A program made the position numbers and the translations under genes. Under the pieces are notes generated by a model. That model did not search any database. It was not told the origin of the DNA and saw only the letters and a list, made by a program, of their open reading frames with translations. A DNA stretch of 64,000 bases from Cytobacillus suaedae (GTDB lineage: Bacteria > Bacillota > Bacilli > Bacillales > Bacillaceae_L): the NCBI GenBank assembly GCA_014960805.1, contig CP063163.1, forward strand, positions 3,056,001-3,120,000, in the 5' to 3' direction. Shown here in pieces: positions 28,088 through 37,565 of this stretch. Position 1 is the stretch's first letter; each line of letters begins with the position of its first letter.

Positions 28088-28135
28088 TTGCAGTTTTTTG
28101 CAATCGTGCAAATTATTGCATGCTATTATTTGCAA
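28088..28135. promoter_or_regulatory. Candidate BkdR enhancer (UAS): TTGCA repeats
   Basis: Five TTGCA half-sites in 48 bp: 28088, 28098, 28107 (inverted), 28116 and 28130, spaced 9-14 bp. Those at 28098-28111 form the inverted repeat TTGCA-ATCG-TGCAA. They cover about -70 to -117 from the predicted start, the usual place for a sigma-54 enhancer, and overlap the last codons of bkdR. Confidence 0.5.
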
Positions 28136-30179
28136 TGTTGTATTTTTCAAGCTTATAATATAAGCTCCTTAGCGAGATACCGAGTACTTTTGCCGCTTTC
28201 GTTTTATTGCCATCGTATCTATGTAAAATTTCAGTAATGACTCGCCCTTCGTAATCTTCTACCAATGACGATAATGTTTGTTCTTTTATTGAGATCTCGA
28301 TCTTTTCGTTTTCTTCTGCTGCTTCATTGTTTTGAAGTGACTGAATGTGCTTTGCTTGGATATAAGTCTCGTGAAATGCCATGAAAATAATAGCTCGTCC
28401 TAAAACATTTTCAAGCTCTCGTACATTTCCAGGCCAATTGTAGGACTTTAAATAGTTGACCGCATCCTCTGTTAGCCCTTCAACATTTCTACCATAGTCC
28501 TGATTAATCTTATGGATTAGATGCATAGATAAGGCTGGAATTTCATCCTTTCTCATTCTTAAAGGAGGAATGTGGATTGGCATACGATTTAACCTATAGT
28601 ATAAGTCTTCACGGAAAGTACCCTTTCCAATTCCTTTTTCTAGATTTACATTTGTAGCAGCAATTACGCGAACATTTATCGAGATTGTTTTAGTACCACC
28701 AACCCTTGTAATCTCATGTTCTTGCAAAACACGAAGCAATTTTGCTTGTGTATTAGCAGATAATTCACCAATTTCATCTAGAAAAATACTGCCATTATGC
28801 GCCTCTTCAAAGAGTCCACGCTTCCCACCACGTTTAGCTCCCGAGAATGCACCTTCCTCATATCCAAACAATTCACTTTCTAATAACGATTCAGATAAAG
28901 CAGCACAATTCACTCGTACAAATTTGTTGTACTTTCGATCACTCGCATTATGAATAGCATGAGCAAATAACTCTTTGCCTGTACCTGATTCTCCCCTGAG
29001 AAGAACTGTAGCTGGCGTTTTTGCTCCTAGCTTTGCTTGCTCTATTGCAAATTGCATTTCTTCAGATGCGCCGATTATATCATCAAACGAGTACTTTGCT
29101 TCAAGTGTTCTAATAATTTGTCTAGCCCTATTTAACTCATTGGTAAGCGACTGAATCTCTGACATATCATGGATTACACCGACGCTTCCCTTAAGCTTGC
29201 TGTCCACTATAATAGGGGCTACATTTACAATTACATCTTTTTTACTGGGACCAACCTTCATTCTAACCCCACGGACTGGCCTTCGCGTTTGAAGGACTTG
29301 CATATGCATACTTTCACCTTCAGAAATATCGGTGTTCGCAGGTTTACCAATGACTTCATCTTGTTCTAAACCAGTAATTCTAGTATAGGCTGGATTAATT
29401 AATATACCTCGCCCTTCCTCATCGACGACCGTTATTGCCTCATCTGAGGATTGAATAATTGCTTCAAGCATAGTTTGAATTTCTTTAAGGTTTGTTATTT
29501 CTTCTGCTAAATTAACAACCTCTGTAATATCCTTGAATACTGCAAAAGCACCCATGAGTAGTCCATTTTCATTTACCATAGGGATTCTGGTCGAAATGAC
29601 CTTACGTCCATTCTCAAGAATCATTTCCTGATTCAATTCCGTTTCCCTTGTATGTAAGACTCGAGGTAGTTTACTTGCTGAAATGACATCATAAATATGT
29701 TTCCCAAGTGCGTCCACTTTATTTAATTCAGTCATTCTTTCGGCACTACGGTTAAATAATATGATAAAACCTTTTTCATCGATTACGATCATTCCATCAT
29801 GAGTCGAATTGAAGATAAGGTCATGCTTATAGGTTTCTTCTTTAAAGTTCGTGATTAGGGCTTCTTTTTCTTCCATTAACCTTGCTGTAATATGAGCAAC
29901 TGAACCAGGAATAATGACTGTTCGTTTACTTCGTTTTGATCTAATTTCATTAAATACCTTTTCGTCACCTGTCGTATCTACAATGATATCAATGTTGCTT
30001 GAGATATAATCACGCCAATTCTGACCTGTTAAGACACCAAGCTTTTTTGCAAGGACAATTCCTGGTGCATCCTGGTTAATATCAACCATTGCCACCACTT
30101 CCATCATTTCCGTTTCATGAAGGATGGTTAATAAAGCACTACCACCTTTACCGGCACCTACAATCAAAACTTTCTGCAT
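28113..30179 (-). CDS. bkdR: Sigma-54-dependent activator BkdR
   Basis: 688 aa. N-terminal Rossmann-like domain starting [17 protein letters not shown] (residues 1 to about 100). Two PAS domains follow (about 120-225 and 235-340). The AAA+ domain has Walker A GESGTGKE near residue 395 and GAFSGA in place of the usual GAFTGA sigma-54-contacting loop. A Fis-type helix-turn-helix lies at the C-terminus ([20 protein letters not shown]). It activates the bkd operon in response to branched-chain amino acids or their oxoacids. The N-terminal nucleotide-binding-like domain could sense a metabolite (inference). Confidence 0.95.
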   Translation of the reverse strand: MQKVLIVGAGKGGSALLTILHETEMMEVVAMVDINQDAPGIVLAKKLGVLTGQNWRDYISSNIDIIVDTTGDEKVFNEIRSKRSKRTVIIPGSVAHITARLMEEKEALITNFKEETYKHDLIFNSTHDGMIVIDEKGFIILFNRSAERMTELNKVDALGKHIYDVISASKLPRVLHTRETELNQEMILENGRKVISTRIPMVNENGLLMGAFAVFKDITEVVNLAEEITNLKEIQTMLEAIIQSSDEAITVVDEEGRGILINPAYTRITGLEQDEVIGKPANTDISEGESMHMQVLQTRRPVRGVRMKVGPSKKDVIVNVAPIIVDSKLKGSVGVIHDMSEIQSLTNELNRARQIIRTLEAKYSFDDIIGASEEMQFAIEQAKLGAKTPATVLLRGESGTGKELFAHAIHNASDRKYNKFVRVNCAALSESLLESELFGYEEGAFSGAKRGGKRGLFEEAHNGSIFLDEIGELSANTQAKLLRVLQEHEITRVGGTKTISINVRVIAATNVNLEKGIGKGTFREDLYYRLNRMPIHIPPLRMRKDEIPALSMHLIHKINQDYGRNVEGLTEDAVNYLKSYNWPGNVRELENVLGRAIIFMAFHETYIQAKHIQSLQNNEAAEENEKIEISIKEQTLSSLVEDYEGRVITEILHRYDGNKTKAAKVLGISLRSLYYKLEKYNIANNSMQ

Positions 30180-30215
30180 GAAAACACCTCACTTAACTAT
30201 CGGAAAATAAAGAAA

Positions 30216-30265
30216 TTTGCAAAATATTACACACATTCTTGTATTGCTCATGCAAAAAATTGCAA
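30216..30265. promoter_or_regulatory. TTGCA repeats upstream of bkdR
   Basis: TTTGCAAA (30216-30223), TGCAA (30251-30255) and TTGCAA (30260-30265) lie 37-86 bp before the bkdR start. They repeat the half-site found at the bkd enhancer and suggest autoregulation. Confidence 0.35.
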
Positions 30266-30357
30266 CACCCTTATCATACCGTTTTTCTCTTGTCTTGACA
30301 AATAGTTTTATTCGATTATGATTTGTAAAGGAAGTCATTTTTGAAAGGTTGTTTAGT

Positions 30358-30594
30358 ATGCAACGTATACTTGCTTTAATCATTGTTCTAATACCTGGAG
30401 CGCTTGCAGCATTAGGCATAAAATATATGCGAGACGTTTTTTTTGGAATTATTAATCCGCCAATACCTTATTTATGGCTACAATTCTTAATTGGTTTATT
30501 GCTGTTTTTAATCGGCCTAGGCTTTGTCGCAGGATTTATCTTCTACAGAGATCGGAAGCGAAACAAAGTACAAACTCGTTTTCAAAAAAAATAA
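30358..30594 (+). CDS. yqzF: DUF2627 small membrane protein YqzF
   Basis: 78 aa: two hydrophobic segments (ILALIIVLIPGALAALGI and FLIGLLLFLIGLGFVAGFIF) separated by a short loop with MRDVFFGIINPP, and a basic tail RDRKRNK. It matches the DUF2627/YqzF family at the same locus in B. subtilis. The ATG at 30358 is preferred over a TTG at 30349 because AAGG lies 9 nt before it. Function unknown; inner membrane. Confidence 0.85.
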   Translation: MQRILALIIVLIPGALAALGIKYMRDVFFGIINPPIPYLWLQFLIGLLLFLIGLGFVAGFIFYRDRKRNKVQTRFQKK

Positions 30595-30628
30595 AGCAAA
30601 GTGCACCTGCACTTTGCTTTTTTCTTTT
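30594..30628 (+). terminator. Terminator of yqzF
   Basis: AAGCAAAGTGC (30594-30604) pairs with GCACTTTGCTT (30609-30619); T-rich tail follows. Confidence 0.85.
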
Positions 30629-30655
30629 GAATAGTGGCTTCTATTGGTTATGGGG

Positions 30656-30823
30656 GGATTCGATAGAATCCACTCCGCGGGAGGAATATTGAAAAAGCTA
30701 AACAGCAATTTCAAAGTGCGATTCCTCTTCGGGCAGTCCGGGAACCTCCTCGGCGCTCTGCGCCTGTGGGGTCTCCCGTTGACGTGCTACTCCCGCAGGA
30801 GTCTCGTGGATCTAGCGAATAAC
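30656..30823. repeat. GC-rich MITE-like repeat, degraded copy
   Basis: Between convergent yqzF and the GDPD gene. It is the reverse-complement relative of the element at 54074-54254. Its left end (30658-30673, ATTCGATAGAATCCAC) and right end (30806-30823, GTGGATCTAGCGAATAAC) are imperfect versions of that element's terminal repeats. It includes GGGAACCTCCTCGG, TGTGGGGTCTCCCGTTG and CTCCCGCAGGAGTC. An inner hairpin (30684-30726) is inserted near the left end. Confidence 0.7.
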
Positions 30824-30841
30824 CTTAACACTCAATATAAT

Positions 30842-31561
30842 TTATCTAAGGACAGATATAGCTTTCTTTGGATCATCTGTAATAATTCCATCGCATTTAT
30901 AGCTTGCCAATTTTTTCATCAATTCAATTTTATTTATAGTAAAAGGCCTTACCGCAATACCAAGGTCATGGGACGATTTTACGGTTTCTTCTTTTACAAC
31001 AGGATGATATGGATGAATCGCTTTCGCTCCTATTGTAGCCGCGTACTCCCAAGGTTTATATATCCCTTCCATATAAATAAGTGCTGTTTCTATCTCCGGA
31101 GCAAGCTGATGAAATTTAACCATACTGTAATGATTAAAAGAAGAGACGATGACACGACTAGATAAGTCATATTTATTAATTAGTTCTAAAACCTTTTCCT
31201 CAATGTCTTCATACTCCACTAAACCATTTTTCAATTCAACATTAAGAATCATATCATTTCCAGTTGCCCAGCTAAAAACCTCTTCTAATGAGGGAATTTT
31301 ACAAACACCTAGCTTTTTGGAGAATTTATAGCTTGCATCAAATTTTTGTAATTGCTTATACGTATATTCTCTGACCCATCCTTTTCCATTTGTTGTCCTG
31401 TTTACTGTTTCATCATGAATGACAACAACGACACCGTCTTTACTTAATTGCACATCCAACTCTATCCCATCTGCTCCTACGCTTTGAGCCTCCTTGAAAG
31501 CTTCCATTGTATTCTCTGGATGTGTAATTGAAGCACCTCTATGGGCAAATATGTTTGTCAT
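30842..31561 (-). CDS. Glycerophosphodiester phosphodiesterase
   Basis: 239 aa. GDPD signature AHRGASITHPENTMEAF at residues 6-22, then ADGIELDVQLSKDGVVVVIHDE (metal-binding Glu/Asp and second His). It hydrolyses glycerophosphodiesters to glycerol 3-phosphate and an alcohol. There is no signal peptide, so it is cytoplasmic, unlike secreted GlpQ; this is the YqiK position in B. subtilis. Full length for the short GDPD class. Confidence 0.93.
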   Translation of the reverse strand: MTNIFAHRGASITHPENTMEAFKEAQSVGADGIELDVQLSKDGVVVVIHDETVNRTTNGKGWVREYTYKQLQKFDASYKFSKKLGVCKIPSLEEVFSWATGNDMILNVELKNGLVEYEDIEEKVLELINKYDLSSRVIVSSFNHYSMVKFHQLAPEIETALIYMEGIYKPWEYAATIGAKAIHPYHPVVKEETVKSSHDLGIAVRPFTINKIELMKKLASYKCDGIITDDPKKAISVLR

Positions 31562-31621
31562 AAGTATAACCTCCGTTTTTTTGATATACTTACTACATAG
31601 TAAATGTAGGAGGGTAACAAA

Positions 31622-31777
31622 ATGCGACCATTACAAATATCCGCAGAAACAGCTCAGAGATTAGCTAAGGCTTTAAATGTTCCACTCGAACAAATCATGC
31701 ACATGCCACAGCATATTCTTATTCAAAAAATGATGGAGCTTGATAAAAAAGATGAGGCTTCAAAAAGCAATGAATAA
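31622..31777 (+). CDS. YycC-like small protein
   Basis: 51 aa, starting MRPLQISAETAQRLAKALNV, followed by the conserved-looking MHMPQHILIQKM, then a charged tail. A strong AGGAGGG ribosome binding site and a following terminator support it. I recognise it as a YycC-family protein; no function is established. It is divergent from the GDPD gene and convergent with spo0A. Confidence 0.8.
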   Translation: MRPLQISAETAQRLAKALNVPLEQIMHMPQHILIQKMMELDKKDEASKSNE

Positions 31778-31782
31778 AAGAA

Positions 31783-31820
31783 AAAAGCCCATTAAATCTT
31801 AATTGATTTATTGGGCTTTA
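31783..31820. terminator. Shared terminator of yycC-like gene and spo0A
   Basis: An AAAGCCCA.. / ..TGGGCTTT long imperfect stem flanked by A and T runs between two convergent genes. Confidence 0.75.
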
Positions 31821-31868
31821 AATATAACTATTTATAATTTCTAAGAAAGTCTACTAGTCCTTACCCTC

Positions 31869-32672
31869 TCAAGAAGCCTTATGCTCTAAACGAAGCTTAT
31901 CAGCCACCATTGCGATAAATTCACTATTCGTTGGCTTTGCCTTTGACATGCTCACTGTGTAACCGAATAAAGAAGAAATTGAATCGATATTACCACGACT
32001 CCATGCTACTTCAATCGCATGACGAATTGCACGTTCAACACGGCTAGCTGTTGTGTTATATTTCTTTGCAATATCAGGGTAAAGGACTTTAGTAATCGAA
32101 CCTAATAGTTCTATATCATTATAGACCATTGAGATCGCTTCACGTAAGTATAGATAACCTTTAATATGTGCTGGTACTCCTATTTCATGAATAATGCTCG
32201 TAATGTTTGCATCTAAGTTTCTTGGCTTAGATTCAATTGAAGACTGAAGAGAAGAGGTTCTGTATGTTGAACCTGAACGTCTAACAATTGGAGCAGCATT
32301 TCCACTTACTTGTCGAATATGACTAGCTAGGTTTTCCATATCAAATGGTTTTAGAATGAAGTAAGATGCACCTAAATCAACTGCTTTCTTAGTAACATCT
32401 TCTTGACCAAAAGCAGTCAGCATAATGACATTAGGCTGTTTATCCTTTTTAATGTCACGTAATTTCTCTAGTACTGCTAATCCGTCTAAATGAGGCATGA
32501 TTATATCAAGAACCAGAACATCTGGGTCATTATCATTTAGGATATTTAAACATTCTTGACCATTATATGCAACACCAAGAACTTCCATATCGTCTTGGCT
32601 AGAAATATACTCCTCTAATAAACCTACAAGCTCGCGGTTATCATCAACCACACACACCTTAATTTTTTTCAC
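31869..32672 (-). CDS. spo0A: Sporulation master regulator Spo0A
   Basis: 267 aa, the same length as B. subtilis Spo0A. Receiver domain with acidic pocket Asp10-Asp11, phosphoacceptor Asp56 (LVLDIIMP) and Lys in [11 protein letters not shown] linker of about 20 residues leads to the DNA-binding effector domain, with [11 protein letters not shown]-like and [19 protein letters not shown] helices. The frame is open to 32747, but the GTG at 32672 follows GGAGGAAGAATT and gives the known N-terminus [14 protein letters not shown]. Preceded by a sigma-H promoter and 0A boxes. Confidence 0.98.
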   Translation of the reverse strand: MKKIKVCVVDDNRELVGLLEEYISSQDDMEVLGVAYNGQECLNILNDNDPDVLVLDIIMPHLDGLAVLEKLRDIKKDKQPNVIMLTAFGQEDVTKKAVDLGASYFILKPFDMENLASHIRQVSGNAAPIVRRSGSTYRTSSLQSSIESKPRNLDANITSIIHEIGVPAHIKGYLYLREAISMVYNDIELLGSITKVLYPDIAKKYNTTASRVERAIRHAIEVAWSRGNIDSISSLFGYTVSMSKAKPTNSEFIAMVADKLRLEHKAS

Positions 32673-32738
32673 AATTCTTCCTCCTCGATTCCTAAGTCCG
32701 AAATATTTTGTGTTATATATACTTATTCTAAAGGAAGA

Positions 32739-32765
32739 ATTCGACAATGCAATATAAAATCCTCT
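32739..32765 (-). promoter_or_regulatory. Sigma-H promoter of spo0A (Ps)
   Basis: On the minus strand AGAGGATTT (32757-32765), 11-bp spacer, GTCGAAT (32739-32745), matching the sigma-H pattern RnAGGAWWW-N11-RnnGAAT. The -10 overlaps a 0A box. Confidence 0.75.
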
Positions 32766-32877
32766 ATTTTTTTAAAAAATTAGTAAAAAATCTAGAAAAT
32801 CTATTTTATTCTCCTATTTCCTCTGTTTTTCGACTAAATACGTCATTTGACAATTAGGTTTTTGTGATTTTGTCGAA
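32740..32877. promoter_or_regulatory. 0A boxes upstream of spo0A
   Basis: Three matches to the Spo0A site TGTCRAA: minus strand 32740-32746 (TGTCGAA), minus strand 32846-32852 (TGTCAAA), plus strand 32871-32877 (TGTCGAA). A weaker GTCGAA lies at 32829-32835. This agrees with autoregulation known for B. subtilis spo0A. Confidence 0.65.
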
Positions 32878-32913
32878 TAATCTTTACTTACTATATTTTT
32901 ACCATAATCACAA

Positions 32914-32946
32914 AGAAAAAGCGAGCATAATTAGCTCGCTTTTTCT
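32914..32946 (-). terminator. Terminator overlapping the end of spoIVB
   Basis: AGCGAGC / GCTCGCT stem whose 5' arm encodes the last codons (EEKAS-stop) of spoIVB; T-rich tail on the minus strand. It insulates spo0A from spoIVB readthrough. Confidence 0.8.
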
Positions 32947-34220
32947 TCATCCTTTTCATAAATATTGATACCAGCTTCATTCAACATCCATTCAATATGA
33001 ACACCATAACCTGAGGTTGGATCATTAACGAAAACATGGGTGACTGCCCCGATAACTTTTCCATCTTGAATGATTGGACTTCCACTCATCCCTTGGACAA
33101 TCCCTCCTGTTTTCGAAAGGAGTTTTTCGTCTGTGATTTTGATAACCATCCCTTTAGTGGCAGGGAATTTTTGTGGTACAGTACTCATTACTTCAATGTC
33201 AAATTCTTCAACCTTATCGTTATCAACCACTGTTAAAATCTTCGCAGGACCTTCTTTAATTTGATGCGATAAAGCGATTGGCATTGGCTTGTCCATAACT
33301 CCATTTTTAATGTCCTTCGAAAGTACACCAAAAATTCCGAATGGACTATTGCGTGTGATTGTACCAATTACATCTTTTCCACCTGAAAAGCGTGCTAGCT
33401 TCTCTCCAGGATCTCCATTACTTCCTTTTTGAATAGATGTAACCGTTGAACGAACAATTTGGCCGTCCTGGACAACAATTGGTTTTTTTGTGTCCATATC
33501 AGAAATTACATGTCCTAATGCTCCATATTTTTTTGATTCTGGGTGGTAAAATGTCATTGTTCCTATTCCAGCGGCTGAGTCTCGAATATATAAGCCGATC
33601 CGATAGGCATGGTCATTCTTGTCTTTAAGAGGTACTAATTTGGTTTCGAATTTTTCATTTTCTCTAGAAATGACTAAATTTAGGGGATTACCTGTTTTAC
33701 CTGCATCTTGTACGAACGGTGTAACATCACTCATTTTTTCAATTTTTGTACCGTTTATTTCTGTAATAATGTCTCCTACTTGAATACCTGCAATTTCTCC
33801 AGGAGATTTTTTACCATCTTGCGTTTCGATCTGGTGATGTCCAACCACAAGGACACCGACCGTATTCAGTTTTACTCCGATTGATTGGCCACCTGGGATA
33901 ACCTTAAAATCGGATAATACATTAACATCAACTTTTTTAATGGGAAGCCCTGCTAATTCCAAAAGCATTTGGCCTCTTCCACTATCATGCGTATTTAGCG
34001 TAAGTGAATCTGATTCCTTGTTTAGTGTAATCGAATCGCTATCGCTGTTTAATGTGGCTGCTACTGGTACTGAAAGATCGAATTTGCTATTCTGCCCTTC
34101 AAAAACCGTTAATTCCTTTGGTATAGCTATATATTCTTTCAAGGGCGTGCAAAATCCTAAAGCGACTAGTGAAACAAGGAGAAATGTACCTATAAGTTTT
34201 CTCATTCTGTCTCTATTCAA
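32931..34220 (-). CDS. spoIVB: SpoIVB serine peptidase
   Basis: 429 aa. One N-terminal membrane anchor ([15 protein letters not shown]), a PDZ domain (residues about 115-205) and an S55 peptidase domain with candidate triad His237 (ALGHVIS), Asp364 and Ser381 (GMSGSPII). Made in the forespore and exported to the intermembrane space, it cleaves SpoIVFA to trigger pro-sigma-K processing (family knowledge). The start appears to be TTG at 34220; the upstream GAGGAG is distant and an ATG follows at codon 6, so the start is uncertain by five codons. Confidence 0.96.
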   Translation of the reverse strand: MNRDRMRKLIGTFLLVSLVALGFCTPLKEYIAIPKELTVFEGQNSKFDLSVPVAATLNSDSDSITLNKESDSLTLNTHDSGRGQMLLELAGLPIKKVDVNVLSDFKVIPGGQSIGVKLNTVGVLVVGHHQIETQDGKKSPGEIAGIQVGDIITEINGTKIEKMSDVTPFVQDAGKTGNPLNLVISRENEKFETKLVPLKDKNDHAYRIGLYIRDSAAGIGTMTFYHPESKKYGALGHVISDMDTKKPIVVQDGQIVRSTVTSIQKGSNGDPGEKLARFSGGKDVIGTITRNSPFGIFGVLSKDIKNGVMDKPMPIALSHQIKEGPAKILTVVDNDKVEEFDIEVMSTVPQKFPATKGMVIKITDEKLLSKTGGIVQGMSGSPIIQDGKVIGAVTHVFVNDPTSGYGVHIEWMLNEAGINIYEKDEEKAS

Positions 34221-34321
34221 TCCACTTCACTCTCCTCGCTCCTAAATCCCACACCAAAATTTCTTTGGCTACATTCTTTAATTTGACCCTAGAACGGAAC
34301 AATTATAACCCAAATGAGGTT

Positions 34322-34348
34322 AAAAAAAGCTACCCTTTTTGGATAGCA
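34322..34348 (-). terminator. Terminator of recN
   Basis: GCTACCC (34329-34335) pairs with GGATAGC (34341-34347), with A-rich 5' flank on the plus strand, that is a T-run after the stem on the minus strand. Confidence 0.8.
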
Positions 34349-34350
34349 TT

Positions 34351-36072
34351 TCAATTTTGTTTTATTTTCGTTGCAAAACCAAGGAGTTCCTTGGCATGTT
34401 CCTTTGTTAAATCTGTAATTTCCACCCCTGAAATCATTCGGCCAATTTCTCTAATTTTTTCTTCCTCATTTAATGGGGTAACAGAGGTTGTTGTTCTGCC
34501 ATCTTCTGACTGTTTTGCAATAAATAGGTGGGTATCAGCCATTGCTGCAACCTGTGGAAGATGTGAGATACATAATACCTGTGAATCAATAGAGACACGG
34601 TGTATCTTCTCAGCGATTGCTTGTGCAACCCTTCCACTTACACCTGTATCAACCTCATCAAAAATAATTGAAGTGATACCTTGATGCTTAGAAAATATAC
34701 TCTTCATTGCAAGCATAATTCTTGATAGTTCTCCACCGGACGCAACCTTCGCTAAAGGCTTCATTGGTTCTCCAGGGTTTGTTGAGATATAAAATTCTAT
34801 CTCATCATTCCCATTCAAGGTGTACTTTACATGTTCTCCACCTAAGACTGGGTCCTCATAGGAACCTTTTACCTGTTTGAAGTAGATATCAAATACTGTT
34901 TTTTCCATGTATAGTTCACGAAGTTCACGATGAATACCCTCCATTAATTCAGCTGCAAACTTTTTACGAATAGATGTTAGATTTTTAGCTTCAAGACTCA
35001 AATCATCTGTCACGGAGGTTATATCTTTCTTAATTTTATCAACGTGATGATCCCTATTTTGGATTTTCTCGATTTCTTCTTCTATCTTAGCAGCATATTC
35101 TAAAATATCTCCAACCGTCTGTCCATATTTTTTCTTTAAATGTCCAATTTCATTCAATCTACTTTCAATTAAATCTAATTTATTTGGATCAAATTCTAAA
35201 ACATCTAACTGTTGACGGATTTTATATAACGTTTCTTCAAGTTGGTAATAACTATTGGAAATTGTTTCATGTATTTCTTTTAGCGAATCATTTATTTCAG
35301 AAATATCCTCTGTGTGGCCCATAGCATGGCCCAACCAGTCTATTCCTTTTTGATCTCCGCTTAAAGCCTCATAGCTTTTATTAAGTCCCTCAAAAATAGA
35401 CTCAAAATTAGAGATATTCTTCCTCTCTTGAAGAAGTTGAATATCTTCATCGATTACTAAATTCGCTTTCTCTATTTCTTTATGCTGAAACAGTAGAAGA
35501 TCTAAGCGATGAGCCATTTCCTGCTCATTCTCGCTTAATTCTTTAAGCTTCCGTTTAAGTTCTATATATTGCTTATAAATGTCTCTATACTCTTTTAAGG
35601 CATCATCAATAACTTCTCCACCGTACTGGTCAAGCAAAGTAAGATGCAGGTCCGAATTCATGAGCTCTTGGTGTTCATGCTGACCGTGAATATCCATTAG
35701 TGTTCTGCCAACTTCACGAAGAATGGAAATTGTTACTAACTTGCCGTTAATTCTACAAACACTTTTCCCGCTACTTAAAATATCTCTTCGTAAAACAACC
35801 ATACCTTCTGCGGCATCAATTCCAAATTCTTTAACCTTTTCATAACATGGATGAACATCTTCTAATAAAAAAAGCCCTTCAATCTCTGCTTTGTTTTCAC
35901 CGTACCTTACAAATTCAGCAGATCCACGACCACCAACAAGTAGGTGAATGGCATCAATGATAATCGACTTACCAGCACCTGTTTCCCCCGTTAACACTGT
36001 TAAGCCTTTTTCAAATGAAATAGAGAGGGATTCTATAATTGCGAAATTTTTTATTGATAATTCAGCTAACAT
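34351..36072 (-). CDS. recN: DNA repair protein RecN
   Basis: 573 aa SMC-like ATPase. Walker A GETGAGKS at residues 29-36, long coiled-coil arms (about 150-370), ABC signature SGGELSRIMLA near 465, Walker B IIFDEVDTGVSG near 490. It gathers double-strand-break ends for recombination. It follows ahrC by 34 bp on the same strand, the standard ahrC-recN arrangement. Confidence 0.97.
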   Translation of the reverse strand: MLAELSIKNFAIIESLSISFEKGLTVLTGETGAGKSIIIDAIHLLVGGRGSAEFVRYGENKAEIEGLFLLEDVHPCYEKVKEFGIDAAEGMVVLRRDILSSGKSVCRINGKLVTISILREVGRTLMDIHGQHEHQELMNSDLHLTLLDQYGGEVIDDALKEYRDIYKQYIELKRKLKELSENEQEMAHRLDLLLFQHKEIEKANLVIDEDIQLLQERKNISNFESIFEGLNKSYEALSGDQKGIDWLGHAMGHTEDISEINDSLKEIHETISNSYYQLEETLYKIRQQLDVLEFDPNKLDLIESRLNEIGHLKKKYGQTVGDILEYAAKIEEEIEKIQNRDHHVDKIKKDITSVTDDLSLEAKNLTSIRKKFAAELMEGIHRELRELYMEKTVFDIYFKQVKGSYEDPVLGGEHVKYTLNGNDEIEFYISTNPGEPMKPLAKVASGGELSRIMLAMKSIFSKHQGITSIIFDEVDTGVSGRVAQAIAEKIHRVSIDSQVLCISHLPQVAAMADTHLFIAKQSEDGRTTTSVTPLNEEEKIREIGRMISGVEITDLTKEHAKELLGFATKIKQN

Positions 36073-36106
36073 ATAATCTCACCTTAGACTTTATTTTGTA
36101 AAACGT

Positions 36107-36556
36107 TTAGAGCATGTCTAAGAAGCGTTTTGAAATAATTTCAGTATCTTCTGGTGTTCTACAGATAATTAGGATTGTATCATCTCCACAAATGGTTCCT
36201 AAAATGTCATCCCAGTCAAGATTATCAATTAATGCTCCAATCGCATTTGCATTACCAGGCATTGTTTTCATTACTAACATATGGCCAGCGCTGTCAATTC
36301 TAATGAATGCATCCATAAGTGACCTTTTAAGCTTCTGTAATGGATTAAAACGTTGGTCTGCTGGTAGGCTATACTTGTATCTTCCGTCCATCATAGGTAT
36401 TTTAACAAGGTGAAGTTCCTTTATATCTCTTGAGACAGTTGCTTGGGTTACATTAAAGCCCCCATTTTTTAAGATATCTACTAGTTCGTCCTGTGTTTCG
36501 ATATCATTGTTTGCTATGATTTCTCTAATCCTTATATGTCTTTGTCCTTTATTCAT
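36107..36556 (-). CDS. ahrC: Arginine repressor/activator AhrC (ArgR)
   Basis: 149 aa, the family length. Winged helix at the N-terminus ([28 protein letters not shown] in outline), then the oligomerisation/arginine-binding domain with [10 protein letters not shown]. It controls arginine synthesis and catabolism as an arginine-bound hexamer. The frame opens at 36580, but the ATG at 36556 follows AGAGGTG at good distance and gives [10 protein letters not shown]. Confidence 0.97.
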   Translation of the reverse strand: MNKGQRHIRIREIIANNDIETQDELVDILKNGGFNVTQATVSRDIKELHLVKIPMMDGRYKYSLPADQRFNPLQKLKRSLMDAFIRIDSAGHMLVMKTMPGNANAIGALIDNLDWDDILGTICGDDTILIICRTPEDTEIISKRFLDML

Positions 36557-36712
36557 CTTTTTCACCTCTCTACTGGTCAAAAGTATTGTATGTTTATACC
36601 TGTTATGTTATATGAAATTTGAAAAAAAGTACATTTTTTTCGGTATTTTTTACTATTTTTTGTCGAAGTGTGTTGTCTATTTTATTACAAAAAAAGAGAA
36701 TAACGATAAACG

Positions 36713-37558
36713 TTACTCTCCTGTTGTTTCTTTATTTGCTTTTAATGTTGAATGAGCTTCAGCAACGATTGTTTCAACGGATTTTTTTAGTTGATTTTCT
36801 CCAGTTGCCTTGTCTCCAGTCCAATGTAAATGTAGAAGGAATTCAATGTTACCATCGCCACCAGTGATTGGTGAGAACGAAGCATCTTTACAATCATAGC
36901 CCAGTCCAATTGAGAATTCGATAATTTTTGAAAGGACTTGTTCATGAACTTTTGCTTCACGTACGATTCCCTTTTTCCCTACTTGCTCTCTTCCTGCCTC
37001 AAATTGTGGTTTTACAAGAGCAACAACATCACTGTTAGCCACTAATAGTGTTTTTAATACCGGTAGAATTAGCTTCAAGGAAATAAAGGATACATCAATT
37101 GAAGCAAATTGTGGCATTCCTTTACTTAAGTCAGCAGGTGTAACATAACGGAAGTTTGTCCTTTCCATTACAACCACACGTTCATCCTGACGAAGCTTCC
37201 ATGCCAACTGATTATAGCCTACATCTACGGCATAAGACATTAACGCACCGTTCTGAAGAGCACAATCAGTAAATCCACCAGTAGATGATCCAATATCCAG
37301 TAGGATTTTATCTGAAATGTCTAGAGAAAACTCCTTTAAGGCCTTCTCTAACTTTAAACCACCTCTACTTACATAAGGAATTACATTTCCTTTTACTGTA
37401 AGCTGGATATCTATTTCTACTTTTTCTCCTGGCTTATCTAACCTAACCTCATTTGAATAGACAAGCCCTGCCATGATGGTACGTTTTGCTTTTTCACGTG
37501 TTTCAATTAATCCACGCTCAACCAGTAGGACATCAAGTCGTTCTTTTTTAGTACCCAT
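36713..37558 (-). CDS. yqxC: TlyA-family 2'-O rRNA methyltransferase (YqxC)
   Basis: 281 aa. An N-terminal S4 RNA-binding domain (RLDVLLVERGLIETREKAKR) is followed by an RrmJ/FtsJ-like SAM methyltransferase domain (LLDIGSSTGGFTDCALQNGA near residue 88; LVKPQFEAGR near 180). TlyA relatives methylate ribose in 16S/23S rRNA. It lies 7 bp after dxs, so in the same transcript, as in B. subtilis. Confidence 0.93.
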   Translation of the reverse strand: MGTKKERLDVLLVERGLIETREKAKRTIMAGLVYSNEVRLDKPGEKVEIDIQLTVKGNVIPYVSRGGLKLEKALKEFSLDISDKILLDIGSSTGGFTDCALQNGALMSYAVDVGYNQLAWKLRQDERVVVMERTNFRYVTPADLSKGMPQFASIDVSFISLKLILPVLKTLLVANSDVVALVKPQFEAGREQVGKKGIVREAKVHEQVLSKIIEFSIGLGYDCKDASFSPITGGDGNIEFLLHLHWTGDKATGENQLKKSVETIVAEAHSTLKANKETTGE

Positions 37559-37565
37559 TCTATTT

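Noticed and set aside
30644-31165. 173-aa plus-strand open frame across the repeat and antisense to the GDPD gene
   Set aside because: The first part is the GC-rich repeat and the rest is the reverse of a well-supported enzyme; composition is Phe/Arg-rich and atypical, with no ribosome binding site.
34265-34684. 139-aa plus-strand open frame at the recN 3' end
   Set aside because: Antisense to the conserved Walker B/signature region of recN; no homologue recognised.
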